Assembly: GCA_902801165.1 (NCBI GenBank)
Contig: CADCHI010000013.1
Span: 1 to 53,077, forward strand
DNA from: an uncultured Eubacteriales bacterium
GTDB lineage: Bacteria > Bacillota > Clostridia > Christensenellales > Aristaeellaceae
Direction of reading: 5' to 3'
DNA: 53,077 bases
The notes below the pieces were generated by a model that was given only the letters and a program-made list of their open reading frames with translations, was not told where the DNA came from and did not search any database. How positions within the stretch are numbered: the stretch's first letter is position 1; the number at the start of each line of letters is the position of its first letter. The translations under genes and the position numbers were made by a program. Of the stretch, positions 14,702 through 24,173 are shown in pieces.

Positions 14702-15649
14702 TCAGCTCTCGAAGATCCGCAGGCCCCAGCTGAAGGTGCGCTTGTAGTAGCCAGAGCTGAGGGAGCTGAGGATGACCTTCTTGGCCGCGGAGGACGCGTG
14801 GAGGAAGTATCCGCTGCCCAGGTAGATGCCCACGTGGTCGCTCAGATCGTCGTCGCTGACGGTGTCGAAGCAGACCAGGTCGCCGCGCTTCAGGTTGTCG
14901 TACTCGATCTTCTGGTAGCGCTCGTCATAGCCCTGGGCCTTGGAGGAGCTCTTCAGCACACCGCTCTTCGCCTTGCCGTAGCAGTAGTAGGCGTACTTGG
15001 CGCAGTCGAAGGTCTTGGGGGGATTGGCGTCGCTGGCATAGGGCACGCCGATCAGGTTCTGGGCCACGTAGATGGTGTATTCGATCTTGGACTCCGAGGC
15101 GGAGGTGGTGGTGGAGCGCAGCGACTCGGGCACGGTGTCCGCCACGGCGCTGCCGCCGCCACCGTCGCCGTCCTCCGGGGCGCTGCCAACCGGCTGGCCG
15201 GACAGCGCGTCCGCCTTGATGTAGCCCTTCCGGGTGCCGGACTTGTCCATCACCCGCACGTAGCTGCCGTCCACGCCGATCGCGTAGACCAGCGTGCCCG
15301 CGGGGATGGTGGTCAGCTTCCGGGAGCCGCCGGCGTCCTTGTACACCGCGGCGCTCTTGGCGGCGTAGGCCTTCAGGGGCTTCACGCGGTCCAAATACTT
15401 CAGCTTGACATAGCCCGTATAGCCCTTGTAGGAGATGCGGCCCCAGCCGCCGGCGTAGGCCTTCAGCGTCACCTTCAGGCCCTTGGGCGCCTTGATGTAG
15501 CGCGCGGAGCTGGAGGCCGACTGGTACACCTTCGCGGCGGCGTTCAGCTTGACCGAGACGGAATCCGCCAGCGCGGATGTGCCCACAAGCAGCGCCGCCA
15601 GCGCGACGATCAGCGCGGCGCGTATAAATCTCAATGTCCGTTGGGACAT
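14702..15649 (-). CDS. Secreted SH3b-NlpC/P60 peptidoglycan hydrolase
   Basis: Cell-wall endopeptidase, 315 aa. Signal peptide about 1-28. SH3b domains lie at about 33-85 and 92-150, a Gly/Asp-rich linker at about 155-170, and an NlpC/P60 cysteine peptidase at about 188-315. Catalytic Cys216 is in TFDCAKYAYYCYG (family: DCSG/DCxx). His272 is in SDHVGIYLG, and a downstream polar residue lies near FLHAS. Such enzymes cut gamma-D-Glu-DAP bonds in stem peptides. The SH3b pair places it on the wall. The start at 15649 gives a clean signal peptide; the earlier frame start at 15733 does not. Confidence 0.9.
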   Translation of the reverse strand: MSQRTLRFIRAALIVALAALLVGTSALADSVSVKLNAAAKVYQSASSSARYIKAPKGLKVTLKAYAGGWGRISYKGYTGYVKLKYLDRVKPLKAYAAKSAAVYKDAGGSRKLTTIPAGTLVYAIGVDGSYVRVMDKSGTRKGYIKADALSGQPVGSAPEDGDGGGGSAVADTVPESLRSTTTSASESKIEYTIYVAQNLIGVPYASDANPPKTFDCAKYAYYCYGKAKSGVLKSSSKAQGYDERYQKIEYDNLKRGDLVCFDTVSDDDLSDHVGIYLGSGYFLHASSAAKKVILSSLSSGYYKRTFSWGLRIFES

Positions 15650-15804
15650 GTTGACATTCCCCCAGATAAGGTAATTGTCGATATTATATTTTAAAACTGT
15701 GTCAATTGCAACAACTTTTTGGATAATTTTCAAACTTTGACGGCAAAAGTGTCGCGGAAGGCTCCCCGGGCCGCGCCTTTTGCCGGTTTTCCAGCCTCCC
15801 GCGT

Positions 15805-15833
15805 TTGACTTTCCCGCGCCTGGCTGATATGAT
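15805..15833 (+). promoter_or_regulatory. psuK-psuG promoter
   Basis: TTGACT at 15805-15810 and TATGAT at 15828-15833, 17 bases apart, 36 bases before the psuK start codon. Confidence 0.7.
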
Positions 15834-15869
15834 ATTTATATTCCTTTGCAGCAATTCGGAGGCGTTTCG

Positions 15870-16820
15870 ATGAGCACAGCACGTCCCCACTGCGCCGTGG
15901 TCGGCGCGGCGAACATCGACATCGGCGGCTTTCCCTCGGGCAGGCTCGCCATGCAGGATTCCAACCCCGGCAAAGTGACCCTCTCCGCCGGGGGCGTGGG
16001 CCGCAACATCGCCTGCAACCTGGCCCGCATGGGCGTGGAGACCCACCTGCTCGCCGCCCTGGGGACGGACGCCTTCGCGGACATCGTCCGCTCGGACTGC
16101 GCCGCCGCGGGGGTGCGCACGGAGCTCTCCTTCACCTTCGAAGGCGAGGCCACCTCCTCCTACCTGTTCATCGCCGACGCCGCGGGCGACATGCAGCTGG
16201 CCGTCAGCGACATGGACATCTGCGCGCGGCTGACCCCCGAGCGGCTGGAAGCGCGGCTGGAGGCGCTGAACGCCATGGACGCCGTGGTGCTGGACAGCAA
16301 CCTGTCCGCCCAGGCGCTGGACTTCCTCGCCGAGCGGCTGACGCCGCCGCTGCTGGCGGACGCCGTGTCCACCGCCAAGGCTCCCCGGCTGGCCGGCACC
16401 CTTCCCCGCCTGCAGGCGCTGAAGCCCAACGCCATCGAGGCGGAGACCCTCTCGGGCATCCCCGTGCACGGCCCCGAGTCCGCGGCGAGGGCCGCCCGCC
16501 GGCTGACGGAGATGGGCGTGGCCCGCGTGTACATCACCCTGGGCGAGCGGGGCGTGTGCTGCGCCGAGGGCAGCCGGGCGTACTATCTCCCCGGCGCGAC
16601 GGTGAACCTGATCAACGCCACCGGCGCGGGCGACGCCTTCACCGCGGCGCTGGCCTGGGGCGAGGCCCGGGGCCTGACGCTGTGCCAGTGCGCCGCGGCG
16701 GGCCTGGCGGCGGCCTCCATCGCCGTGGAGAGCATGGCGACGGTCAGCCCCCAAATCAGCGCCGACGCCCTGCAAGAGCGCATGGCCCTGTTGAACAAGC
16801 AAGGCATACAGGAACTATAA
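15870..16820 (+). CDS. psuK: Pseudouridine kinase (PfkB family)
   Basis: Phosphorylates pseudouridine to pseudouridine 5'-phosphate, 316 aa, cytosolic. Motifs: VVGAANIDIGG at the N-terminus, SAGGVGRNIACNLARMG as substrate signature near 40-56, and NATGAGDAFTAAL near 250-262 with the catalytic Asp. The function is fixed mainly by psuG 22 bases downstream. GGAGG lies 7 bases before the ATG at 15870. It shares family but little detail with the lone kinase at 501. Confidence 0.92.
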   Translation: MSTARPHCAVVGAANIDIGGFPSGRLAMQDSNPGKVTLSAGGVGRNIACNLARMGVETHLLAALGTDAFADIVRSDCAAAGVRTELSFTFEGEATSSYLFIADAAGDMQLAVSDMDICARLTPERLEARLEALNAMDAVVLDSNLSAQALDFLAERLTPPLLADAVSTAKAPRLAGTLPRLQALKPNAIEAETLSGIPVHGPESAARAARRLTEMGVARVYITLGERGVCCAEGSRAYYLPGATVNLINATGAGDAFTAALAWGEARGLTLCQCAAAGLAAASIAVESMATVSPQISADALQERMALLNKQGIQEL

Positions 16821-16842
16821 CCAATCCGACAGGAGGCACACT

Positions 16843-17748
<906 letters not shown>

Positions 17749-17789
17749 GCGGACAATTTTGACTTTTTTTCAAAATCCACCGCCGGGGT

Positions 17790-17818
17790 TTGACGTGTCC
17801 CGCCCGGATATGTATAAT
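17790..17818 (+). promoter_or_regulatory. Promoter of small membrane protein
   Basis: TTGACG at 17790-17795 and TATAAT at 17813-17818 with a 17-base spacer. Confidence 0.7.
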
Positions 17819-17886
17819 AGAAGGTAGTATGAGTGCGCATAACGCTTGCCGAAACGGCAATTGTCCATAGGAGAGGAGCTTGCACC

Positions 17887-18174
17887 ATGGCAAAGAGCAC
17901 CAAAAAACAGCCTTCCGTACTGAACTGGATGGGCACGCTGATACTGTACGGCATCCCCGGCGTCAACCTGATCTTCCTGATCCTTTCCGCCATCTTCGCC
18001 AAGTCCAGCAGCAAGCGCAGCTTCGCCATCGCGGGCATCGTGCTGATGGTGGTTTGCGCCGTGCTGGTCTTCGTGGCCTTTGCCCTGTTCCCGGATGTCT
18101 TCGCCAAGCTGACGGAGGCCATGCGCCAGGCCGCGCATCCCCTGCCGGTGGGCGACGCCCTTCCGGTGGCATAG
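17887..18174 (+). CDS. Small two-helix membrane protein, unknown
   Basis: 95 aa. Two hydrophobic helices (about residues 14-36, GTLILYGIPGVNLIFLILSAIF, and 43-66, AIAGIVLMVVCAVLVFVAFALF) are joined by a short basic loop (KSSSKRS). The N-terminus is basic (KSTKKQ). I recognise no domain. It has its own promoter and a strong terminator, so it is a free-standing gene. The start at 17887 has GGAGAGGAG upstream. Confidence 0.7.
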   Translation: MAKSTKKQPSVLNWMGTLILYGIPGVNLIFLILSAIFAKSSSKRSFAIAGIVLMVVCAVLVFVAFALFPDVFAKLTEAMRQAAHPLPVGDALPVA

Positions 18175-18193
18175 GCGCGAGGCAGAGACAACG

Positions 18194-18228
18194 CGGGAGC
18201 CGCTTCGATCGAAGCGGCTCCCGTTTTT
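18194..18228 (+). terminator. Strong terminator
   Basis: A perfect 30-base palindrome (CGGGAGCCGCTTCGA and its complement) followed by TTTTT. It ends the small membrane protein gene and faces the glycosyltransferase gene. Confidence 0.9.
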
Positions 18229-18299
18229 ATGTCATTGATTCGTGTAATTCACCGCGCCTCACGGCGCACGCATCTTCCGGCGTTCAGTCCCCGTCAGCG

Positions 18300-19634
18300 T
18301 CACTCCACCGCCTCGGACACCTTCTCCATCCCGTGGGCGCGCTCCTTGCTGGGGACCTCCCGGCGCGCGCCGGAATCGCCCAAATCGCCCATGGAGAGGG
18401 CCCGGGCATGCACGATGGGCTTCCACTCCACGTCCACGAACAGCGCCGCGCAGGAGATGGGAATGTAGGTCATCTGGAAGATCGGGAAGGTGAACAGCAG
18501 CGCCAGCTTCCGCCAGCCGGGGGCTTTGATCTTCTTCCACTCGGAGGCCAGCGCCACCGCGCCCATGGCGAACATCGCGCCATAGCTGTTGGCCAGGGAC
18601 ATCATCAGCGAGCCCAGCGCGGGCGCGACATCCCGCCCCAGCACCGCGGCCAGCACCGTCATGACCAGGTTGAACACCATGCCCACCGCCGTCAGCGTGA
18701 ACACGGGCAGCACGCACATGCCGATGTCAAAGCAGGACCAGTCCCGCTTCGTCACGCAGCGCCGGGCCATGCGCCGGCCGAACTTGGCAAACACCTGGAG
18801 GTAGCCCTTGGCCCAGCGCAGGCGCTGGTTCCAGGACTGGGAGAAGCGGGTGGGCTGCTCGTCATAGAGCATGGCCGCGCCGCAGTAGCCGATCCGCGTG
18901 CCCAGCAGCACGTTGGACAGGGAGAATTCGATGTCCTCGGTCATCAGGTGGAAGGGCCAGCCGCCCTGGCGGCGCAGCACCTCGCCGCTGAACATGAAGC
19001 CGGTGCCGGAGACCGTGCAGCTGGTGCCCAGCAGCTGGCGGGGACGGTTCAGGAACTGGGCCTCCCGCAGGAACCACAGGCCGTTGCCCGCGGAGATCCA
19101 ATTGTCGCCGTAGTTCTTCGAGTTGCGGTAGCCTGTGATGATCTGGTAGCCCTCCCGGAAGGTGCGGTCCATCTGGCGGATGTAGTCCGGCTCCAGCAGG
19201 TTGTCCGCGTCGAACACAAAGTAGCCGTCGAAGTATTCCGAGCCGTAGCGCTCCCAGATGTGGTCGATCAGGGCGGTCATGGCGTAGCCCTTGCCCACGT
19301 TCACATCGTCGTGGCGCTCCCACACCTCGGCCCCGCACTCCCGGGCCCTCTGGGCGGTGCCGTCGGTACAGTTGTCCGCGATCACGAAGGTCTGGATCAG
19401 CTCCGCCGGATAGTCCTGCCCGGCGATGCTCGCCAGCAGGTGCCCGATCACATTCTCCTCGTTCCGCGCGCAGACGAGCACGGCAAAGCGGTGCTTGGGC
19501 GCCTCGTCCTCCGCTTCCGCCCGGGGCTTCTCCCGGCGCAGCAGCGCCAGGACATAATAGAAGACCTGGTACGCGAAGCAGATCGTAAACAGCGCCCCTA
19601 TGGCAAAGTTGACCGCCACCACGGCTTGGTTCAT
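18300..19634 (-). CDS. Processive family 2 glycosyltransferase, membrane-bound
   Basis: 444 aa. One N-terminal helix (about 5-30) is followed by a GT-A catalytic domain with VCARNEENVIGHLL, the UDP-sugar Asp in ADNCTDG, DAD at about 140 (FVFDADNLLEP), the base in TEDIEFS (about 230) and QRLRW (about 268). A C-terminal block of several helices (about 300-400) follows. D, DxD, ED and QxxRW are the signature of processive GT2 enzymes that make and export polysaccharides (hyaluronan, cellulose or poly-GlcNAc types). The product cannot be told from sequence, and no polysaccharide gene cluster surrounds it. Confidence 0.88.
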   Translation of the reverse strand: MNQAVVAVNFAIGALFTICFAYQVFYYVLALLRREKPRAEAEDEAPKHRFAVLVCARNEENVIGHLLASIAGQDYPAELIQTFVIADNCTDGTAQRARECGAEVWERHDDVNVGKGYAMTALIDHIWERYGSEYFDGYFVFDADNLLEPDYIRQMDRTFREGYQIITGYRNSKNYGDNWISAGNGLWFLREAQFLNRPRQLLGTSCTVSGTGFMFSGEVLRRQGGWPFHLMTEDIEFSLSNVLLGTRIGYCGAAMLYDEQPTRFSQSWNQRLRWAKGYLQVFAKFGRRMARRCVTKRDWSCFDIGMCVLPVFTLTAVGMVFNLVMTVLAAVLGRDVAPALGSLMMSLANSYGAMFAMGAVALASEWKKIKAPGWRKLALLFTFPIFQMTYIPISCAALFVDVEWKPIVHARALSMGDLGDSGARREVPSKERAHGMEKVSEAVE

Positions 19635-19777
19635 GGGTGCGTCCTCCAAATAATATCGGTATTTCTATTCTGGCCCGCGCGGGCCGAAGCATTCCATCCT
19701 AGAAGCCATTATAGGGCAAGAATATCAATAATTTATCAACTCGTCTGTAAAACATGGAGGCCAGCGCAGCAAACAAA

Positions 19778-19810
19778 AATCTCCGCTGATTTATTTCAGC
19801 AGAGATTCTT
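19778..19810 (-). terminator. Terminator of YhaM-like gene
   Basis: 12-base stem with one mismatch (AATCTCTGCTGA type; 19778-19789 and 19796-19807) followed on the minus strand by TTTTTG. Confidence 0.85.
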
Positions 19811-19849
19811 GCGTTTGCGGGCTTTGTCAATGTTGTGAAATGTCTGCCC

Positions 19850-20827
19850 TCAAGCCTGCTCGCCGTTCCGCTTCTCGCCGCTCTTGGGCTCCTTGCGGCG
19901 GTACAGCTTGCGCTCCAGGGACCAGATGCGCTCCGTGAACCCGCCCGGCTGAACGCTGGCCAAGGCCCGGTTCATCTCGAAGATGCGGGCGTCCAGCAGG
20001 TCCAGCACGTGCAGCACCTCGGCCTCCGGGAACATCGGCGGCTTGGGGCTGCCGTACTCCGGCAGGTCGTGGTGGGAGAGCACCATGTGCTCCAGCATCA
20101 TCAGCAGCTCCGGCCGCACGTTCAGCTCCCGGCCGCAGCGGGAAAGCTCCGCCACGCCCTGCACCAGGTGGCCGATCAGCATGCCCTCGGCGGTGTAGTC
20201 GGACACCAGGCCGATCTCATCGGCGTCCATCTCCGTGATCTTGCACAGGTCGTGGAGTATGACGCCCGCGGCCAGCAGGTCCGCGTCCAGCGTGGGATAC
20301 ACCTCGCAGATGGCCGTGGCGGCCCGCAGCATGGTGCTGGTGTGGTGCAGCAGGCCCGAGCGCTCCGCGTGGTGCAGCTTCGAGGCCGCCGGATAGTAGT
20401 TCAGCCGGTCGCCGCACTCCTCCAGGCGCTTCAGCACCAGCGCCTTCAGCTCGTGGTCGGAGAAGGCGTCCACCCGGTTCAGGATGTAGTCCAGCATCTC
20501 GCCGGGGGGCAGCGGCGCGCAGGGCGTCAGCGCGTCCATGTCATAGTCGTCCGCCTCGGTGGCCGGGCGCATCTTGTCCACCCGCAGCTGGGGCCGGCCG
20601 TTATACTCCAGCATCATGCCGCGCACGCGGATCACCTGGGCCGCCGGAGGCGGCGCGGTGAGGCCGTCCCACATCTTGGCGTTGACCTCGCCGGAGATGT
20701 CGCACAGCGTCATGTCCAGATATTTCCCGCCGTTGGAGCTGGTCTTCTGCGCCGCGGAGCGCACCAGCAGGAAGCCGTCAAACACCTGTCCCTTGATCAT
20801 CGCCTGTAGCTGCGGCTGTGCCCTCAT
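19850..20827 (-). CDS. YhaM-like 3'-5' exonuclease (OB fold plus HD domain)
   Basis: 325 aa, cytosolic. The N-terminal OB-fold, about residues 10-90 (KYLDMTLCDISGEVNAKMWD), binds nucleic acid. A metal-dependent HD domain follows at about 155-290, with HHTSTML, ILHDLCKI (the HD pair), GHLVQGV and MVLSHHD. This is the layout of YhaM/Cbf1, which trims RNA and single-stranded DNA from the 3' end. The C-terminus is basic (ERKLYRRKEPKSGEKRNG). The ATG at 20827 has GGAGG upstream. The gene is monocistronic. Confidence 0.88.
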   Translation of the reverse strand: MRAQPQLQAMIKGQVFDGFLLVRSAAQKTSSNGGKYLDMTLCDISGEVNAKMWDGLTAPPPAAQVIRVRGMMLEYNGRPQLRVDKMRPATEADDYDMDALTPCAPLPPGEMLDYILNRVDAFSDHELKALVLKRLEECGDRLNYYPAASKLHHAERSGLLHHTSTMLRAATAICEVYPTLDADLLAAGVILHDLCKITEMDADEIGLVSDYTAEGMLIGHLVQGVAELSRCGRELNVRPELLMMLEHMVLSHHDLPEYGSPKPPMFPEAEVLHVLDLLDARIFEMNRALASVQPGGFTERIWSLERKLYRRKEPKSGEKRNGEQA

Positions 20828-20993
20828 CGCCCATCGCCCTCCATGCTGTCAGTTTCTCATTTCATTTTAGACGCTCCCCCATCCCCTGTCAAGCGGAGAA
20901 TCCACGCAAATCCCTTGATTCGCGGCAAAATGTGTTTTATAATAGAACAGTGGTGGGTTTTTACCGCCCCAAAACACGATTTCGGAGGCCCCT

Positions 20994-21695
20994 ATGCCCG
21001 ATACCAAATTCTCCTGGCGCGGCCTGCGCGAGCACCTGCGCAAGTATTTCTGGATCTACCTCGTGGCCATCGGCCTGAGCCTGGTGGGCACCAGCCTGCT
21101 GTGGACCACCACGCGGCCCCGCGTGCCCAATGAGCAGAACGTGATCGTCTTCATGGCGGACGCTTACTCCAACAGCATCCCCCTGGAGGACGTCGCCCGG
21201 GACATGCTGGAACGCACGAAGGAATTCGACGACACGCTGATGGAGGTGGAGTTCCAGAGCCTGCAATACAGCGACCAGGATTATTCCGGCCCCATGCTGC
21301 TGATGACCCGCCTGGCCGTCGGCGAGGGCGACGCCTTCCTGGCCTCCCAGGTGGTGATGGACTCCCTGGTGCAGTCCGACGCCCTGGTGCGGCTGGACGA
21401 GAGCGTCGCCGGGGGCTGGCTGGCCGAATACCCGCTGGAGCCCTATTACGCGACCGTGGTCGACGAGGAGACCGGCGAGAGCGAAACCTACCTGGCCGGG
21501 CTGCGGCTGGACGAGGTGGACGTCCTGGCCTCCATCGGCGCGTTCAACAACGAGGGCGCGTTCCTGTGCGTCGCCGGCAACGGCGGCAACGTGGAGACCA
21601 CGATGAAGGCGCTGGAATACATGATGGAGGACCTCATGGCCCTTTCGACGGAGGAAAGCGATGCTGGAACAGAGAATACGGAACCGGCAGCCTGA
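20994..21695 (+). CDS. Membrane-anchored extracytoplasmic protein, unknown
   Basis: 233 aa. A single N-terminal helix (about 17-38, YFWIYLVAIGLSLVGTSLLW) and an acidic soluble domain of about 190 residues outside the membrane. The layout resembles a small receptor or the periplasmic part of a chain-length regulator, but no family motif is clear. Its last 35 bases overlap the next gene in another frame. Together with the next two genes it forms an operon from a TATAAT at about 20938. Membrane partnership with the following gene is inferred from the overlap. Confidence 0.7.
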   Translation: MPDTKFSWRGLREHLRKYFWIYLVAIGLSLVGTSLLWTTTRPRVPNEQNVIVFMADAYSNSIPLEDVARDMLERTKEFDDTLMEVEFQSLQYSDQDYSGPMLLMTRLAVGEGDAFLASQVVMDSLVQSDALVRLDESVAGGWLAEYPLEPYYATVVDEETGESETYLAGLRLDEVDVLASIGAFNNEGAFLCVAGNGGNVETTMKALEYMMEDLMALSTEESDAGTENTEPAA

Positions 21696-22203
21696 CGCGC
21701 TGCGCGGCGCTGGACTGATCCTGCTCATCGCCCTGGCGGTGCTGGCAGGCTCCGCCTTCTTCTCCCGCCTGGAGCCCTCCATCGGCACGCTGTCCTCGGT
21801 GGGCTTCATCGCCTACGGCTGCGCCATCGCCTGGTTCCTGCTGGACTGGTACGTGATGGGCTTCGTCTACACCGCCAACGCCGACTGCCTGCGCGTCTGC
21901 CGCTTCTACGGCAAGCGGGAGCGCTTCATGACCGACGTGTGGCTCAACCAGGTGCAGGGCTACGGCAGCCCCGAGGACGTAAAGCAGCGCTTCCCCGGCG
22001 CCCGCGTCTCCAATGCTACCCGCAGCCAGTGCGACCTGGAACCCTTCGCCATGGCCTACCTGGAAAACGGCAAGACCGTGATCCTGGTGCTCCAGCCCGA
22101 CGAGGCCCTGCGCGCCCACCTGCTGGGCGTACTGCGGGGAAAGGACAGGAAGCCCGGCAAGGGCGGCGGCAAGGCGGAAAGCGCCGCCGGAGAGACCGCC
22201 TGA
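21661..22203 (+). CDS. Small membrane protein with cytoplasmic domain, unknown
   Basis: 180 aa. Two membrane helices (about 15-35 and 42-66) are followed by a cytoplasmic domain of about 110 residues (LRVCRFYGKRERFMTDVWLNQVQ). It ends in a basic tail (GKDRKPGKGGGK). The middle part resembles a PH-like or photosystem-I-assembly-like fold in pattern only. The start has GGAGGAAAGCG inside the upstream gene, so translation is coupled. I recognise no family. Confidence 0.7.
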   Translation: MLEQRIRNRQPDALRGAGLILLIALAVLAGSAFFSRLEPSIGTLSSVGFIAYGCAIAWFLLDWYVMGFVYTANADCLRVCRFYGKRERFMTDVWLNQVQGYGSPEDVKQRFPGARVSNATRSQCDLEPFAMAYLENGKTVILVLQPDEALRAHLLGVLRGKDRKPGKGGGKAESAAGETA

Positions 22204-22237
22204 CGACTTATCGCATTTGGGAAAGGGAGTTGAGAGC

Positions 22238-22726
22238 ATGTCCATAGACCGCGTGCGCGCCTACCTGAAGCCCCTGGGGCTGGACGGCAGGATCCTCGAA
22301 TTCGACACCTCCAGCGCCACGGTGGAGCTGGCCGCCCAGGCGGCGGGGGTCATCCCCGCCCGCATCGCCAAGTCCCTCAGCTTCATGCTGCCGGACGGGC
22401 CGATCCTGGTGATCGCCGCCGGGGACGCCCGCGTCGACAACCCCCGCTTCAAAGCCCGGTTCCACGCCAAGGCGAAGATGCTCACCCGGGAGGAGGTCGC
22501 CGAGCTCGTGGGCCACGGGGTGGGCGGCGTGTGTCCCTTCGCCCTGAACGAGGGCGTGCGGACCTACCTGGACGCCTCCCTGCGCCGCTTTGAGACGGTG
22601 TTTCCCGCCTGCGGCAGCGCCAACAGCGCCATCGAGCTGACCCCCGCCGAGCTGGAGTCCGCCGCGCAATACTGCCAGGGCTGGGTGGACGTCTGCAAGG
22701 GCTGGCAGGACGCGCCGGAGGGATAG
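22238..22726 (+). CDS. YbaK/EbsC-family aminoacyl-tRNA deacylase
   Basis: 162 aa, cytosolic. Removes mischarged amino acids from tRNA in trans (YbaK: Cys-tRNAPro). The conserved Lys45 lies in ARIAKSLSFM. GDARVDNPRFKARF, KMLTREEVAELVGHGVGGVCPF and the C-terminal NSAIELTPAEL are family blocks. The pattern is nearer to the clostridial YbaK group than to ProX. The start at 22238 has AAGGGAG upstream. It lies 34 bases after the membrane module, with which it is probably co-transcribed, though the functions seem unrelated. Confidence 0.88.
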   Translation: MSIDRVRAYLKPLGLDGRILEFDTSSATVELAAQAAGVIPARIAKSLSFMLPDGPILVIAAGDARVDNPRFKARFHAKAKMLTREEVAELVGHGVGGVCPFALNEGVRTYLDASLRRFETVFPACGSANSAIELTPAELESAAQYCQGWVDVCKGWQDAPEG

Positions 22727-22744
22727 CCGGCAGGCGACATACAA

Positions 22745-22786
22745 AACCCGCCGTGCGCGCAATCGCGCGCACGGCGGGTTTTTGTG
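22745..22786 (+). terminator. Strong terminator
   Basis: 16-base perfect stem (AACCCGCCGTGCGCGC and complement), 4-base loop, then TTTTT. The A-rich left side makes it usable for the convergent DUF4317 gene. Confidence 0.9.
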
Positions 22787-22806
22787 TTCTGTATCGACCG
22801 TCCCGA

Positions 22807-23967
22807 TCAGAACGTCGCGCCTTCGCTGGTCTCCCGGGAGGCGATGTTGATGCTCACGCCGTTCACCTCCACGCCCTCCTCGGCGCGGATCAGGATGTAC
22901 TTGAAGCCATCGATGATGCGGGTCTCGATCAGGTCGCTGCGCTCAGGGTTCACCTGCACCACCACGTCCGGGGTGCGCACCTCGAACTTCTTCGGCTCGG
23001 CGATGTTCATGGCGCTCAAGGAAATGCCCTGGCCGAACTCGGCGTCGTACTTCTCCTCGAAGGCCGCCAGTTTTTCCTCGGGCACGCCGCAGGACTCCAG
23101 CATGCCGGAGACCTCCTTGCGGGACACCACCAGCGGTTCCGCGGCCTTGTCCTGGTTGTGGGTCTCGATCATCTCCCGCAGCTGCTCGTGCACGGTCTGA
23201 GCCACCTCGAAGCTCAGGTCGTCGTCCAAGGCGTCCTCCAGCACCGCCTGGAACACCTCCCGCTGCTCGGCGGCGGGCATCGGCGCGTCGCAGTGGAACA
23301 CGGCGTCGATGAACTCGTCGTGCACGTTGGCAGCGTCCCGGGTGAAGTACAGCGCGCTGTAGATGTTGGTCGCCCGGTCGTCGAAGGTGGGAAACATGAA
23401 GCCCAGCTCCGGTGCGGCCACCACCCACTCCAGGTCGCGGCTGTGGAAGGCGTTGTCCTCGCTGAAATAGCTCAGCGCGGGCTTGGTCAGCTTCACGGGG
23501 CACACGCTGACCAGCATGTAGTTGAAGACCTCCTCTGACACCACGTCCGCCTTGTTTTCATCGGTGTGCCGGAAGGGCACGTCGTAGGCGTCGTGCATCA
23601 TCAGGATCAGATAGTTGCCCTCCAGCTCCAGGCTGTCGATGATCTTCGCGCACAGCTGCTCCACGCCGGCGTCCACGGTCAGGGCGGTGTTCCGCAGGCC
23701 CATCAGAAGGCCATGGGCCTCGTCCTCCATCACCTGGTCCGGGCGAAACTCGATGTCGATCAGGTTGCGGCCGGGGATCCCCGCCAGGGTGCGCTTGAAT
23801 ATGCTCAGGTACTTCTCCTGCTCCTCCTGGGGGAAGGCCATGAGGGACCGGTTGAAGGTGGCGACGACCTCCCGCTTTTCATTCACATAGCAGCCCCGCA
23901 CGCAGCTGATGGCGTTTTTGTCCGGGTTCAGGCGGCGGCGAATCTCGGCGATCTCTTTTCTGTTCAT
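22807..23967 (-). CDS. DUF4317 family protein
   Basis: 386 aa, soluble. The N-terminus MNRKEIAEIRRRLNPDKNAI followed by GCYVNEKREVVATFNRSL matches the family start as I know it (clostridial DUF4317). Further conserved blocks are NYLILMMHDAYDVPF, FNYMLVSVCPVKLTKPAL and GFMFPTFDDRATNIY. The last third is acidic and includes a coiled segment. No enzymatic motif is evident and no function has been shown to my knowledge. It is monocistronic. The start is supported by the family N-terminus; the ribosome site is modest. Confidence 0.85.
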   Translation of the reverse strand: MNRKEIAEIRRRLNPDKNAISCVRGCYVNEKREVVATFNRSLMAFPQEEQEKYLSIFKRTLAGIPGRNLIDIEFRPDQVMEDEAHGLLMGLRNTALTVDAGVEQLCAKIIDSLELEGNYLILMMHDAYDVPFRHTDENKADVVSEEVFNYMLVSVCPVKLTKPALSYFSEDNAFHSRDLEWVVAAPELGFMFPTFDDRATNIYSALYFTRDAANVHDEFIDAVFHCDAPMPAAEQREVFQAVLEDALDDDLSFEVAQTVHEQLREMIETHNQDKAAEPLVVSRKEVSGMLESCGVPEEKLAAFEEKYDAEFGQGISLSAMNIAEPKKFEVRTPDVVVQVNPERSDLIETRIIDGFKYILIRAEEGVEVNGVSINIASRETSEGATF

Positions 23968-24118
23968 GCTCGTACCTCGTAAAAATGATCCCGCGCTTCA
24001 TCTGAAAAGGCGCGGCCGGTGGTTGCGCGGCCTCCGCCGCGCGCACCCATACATTATACCACGGCCCCGGTCCCCATTTTTGACGGCGGTGGGGCAATTG
24101 GGTAAGGATTGGCGGCAT

Positions 24119-24149
24119 GAAAATGAGCCCCCGGATTCGGGAGCTCATC
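24119..24149 (-). terminator. Terminator of PRPP synthetase gene
   Basis: Stem ATGAGC-CCCG with one mismatch around 24123-24148, loop about 4, and TTTT on the minus-strand exit. Confidence 0.7.
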
Positions 24150-24173
24150 GTTGTCTGTCCGCCTGTCTGGCGA

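Noticed and set aside
17880-19838. 652-residue plus-strand frame
   Set aside because: It covers the antisense of the glycosyltransferase gene, which has full GT2 motifs and its own context. The plus frame is His/Gly/Gln-rich without domains.
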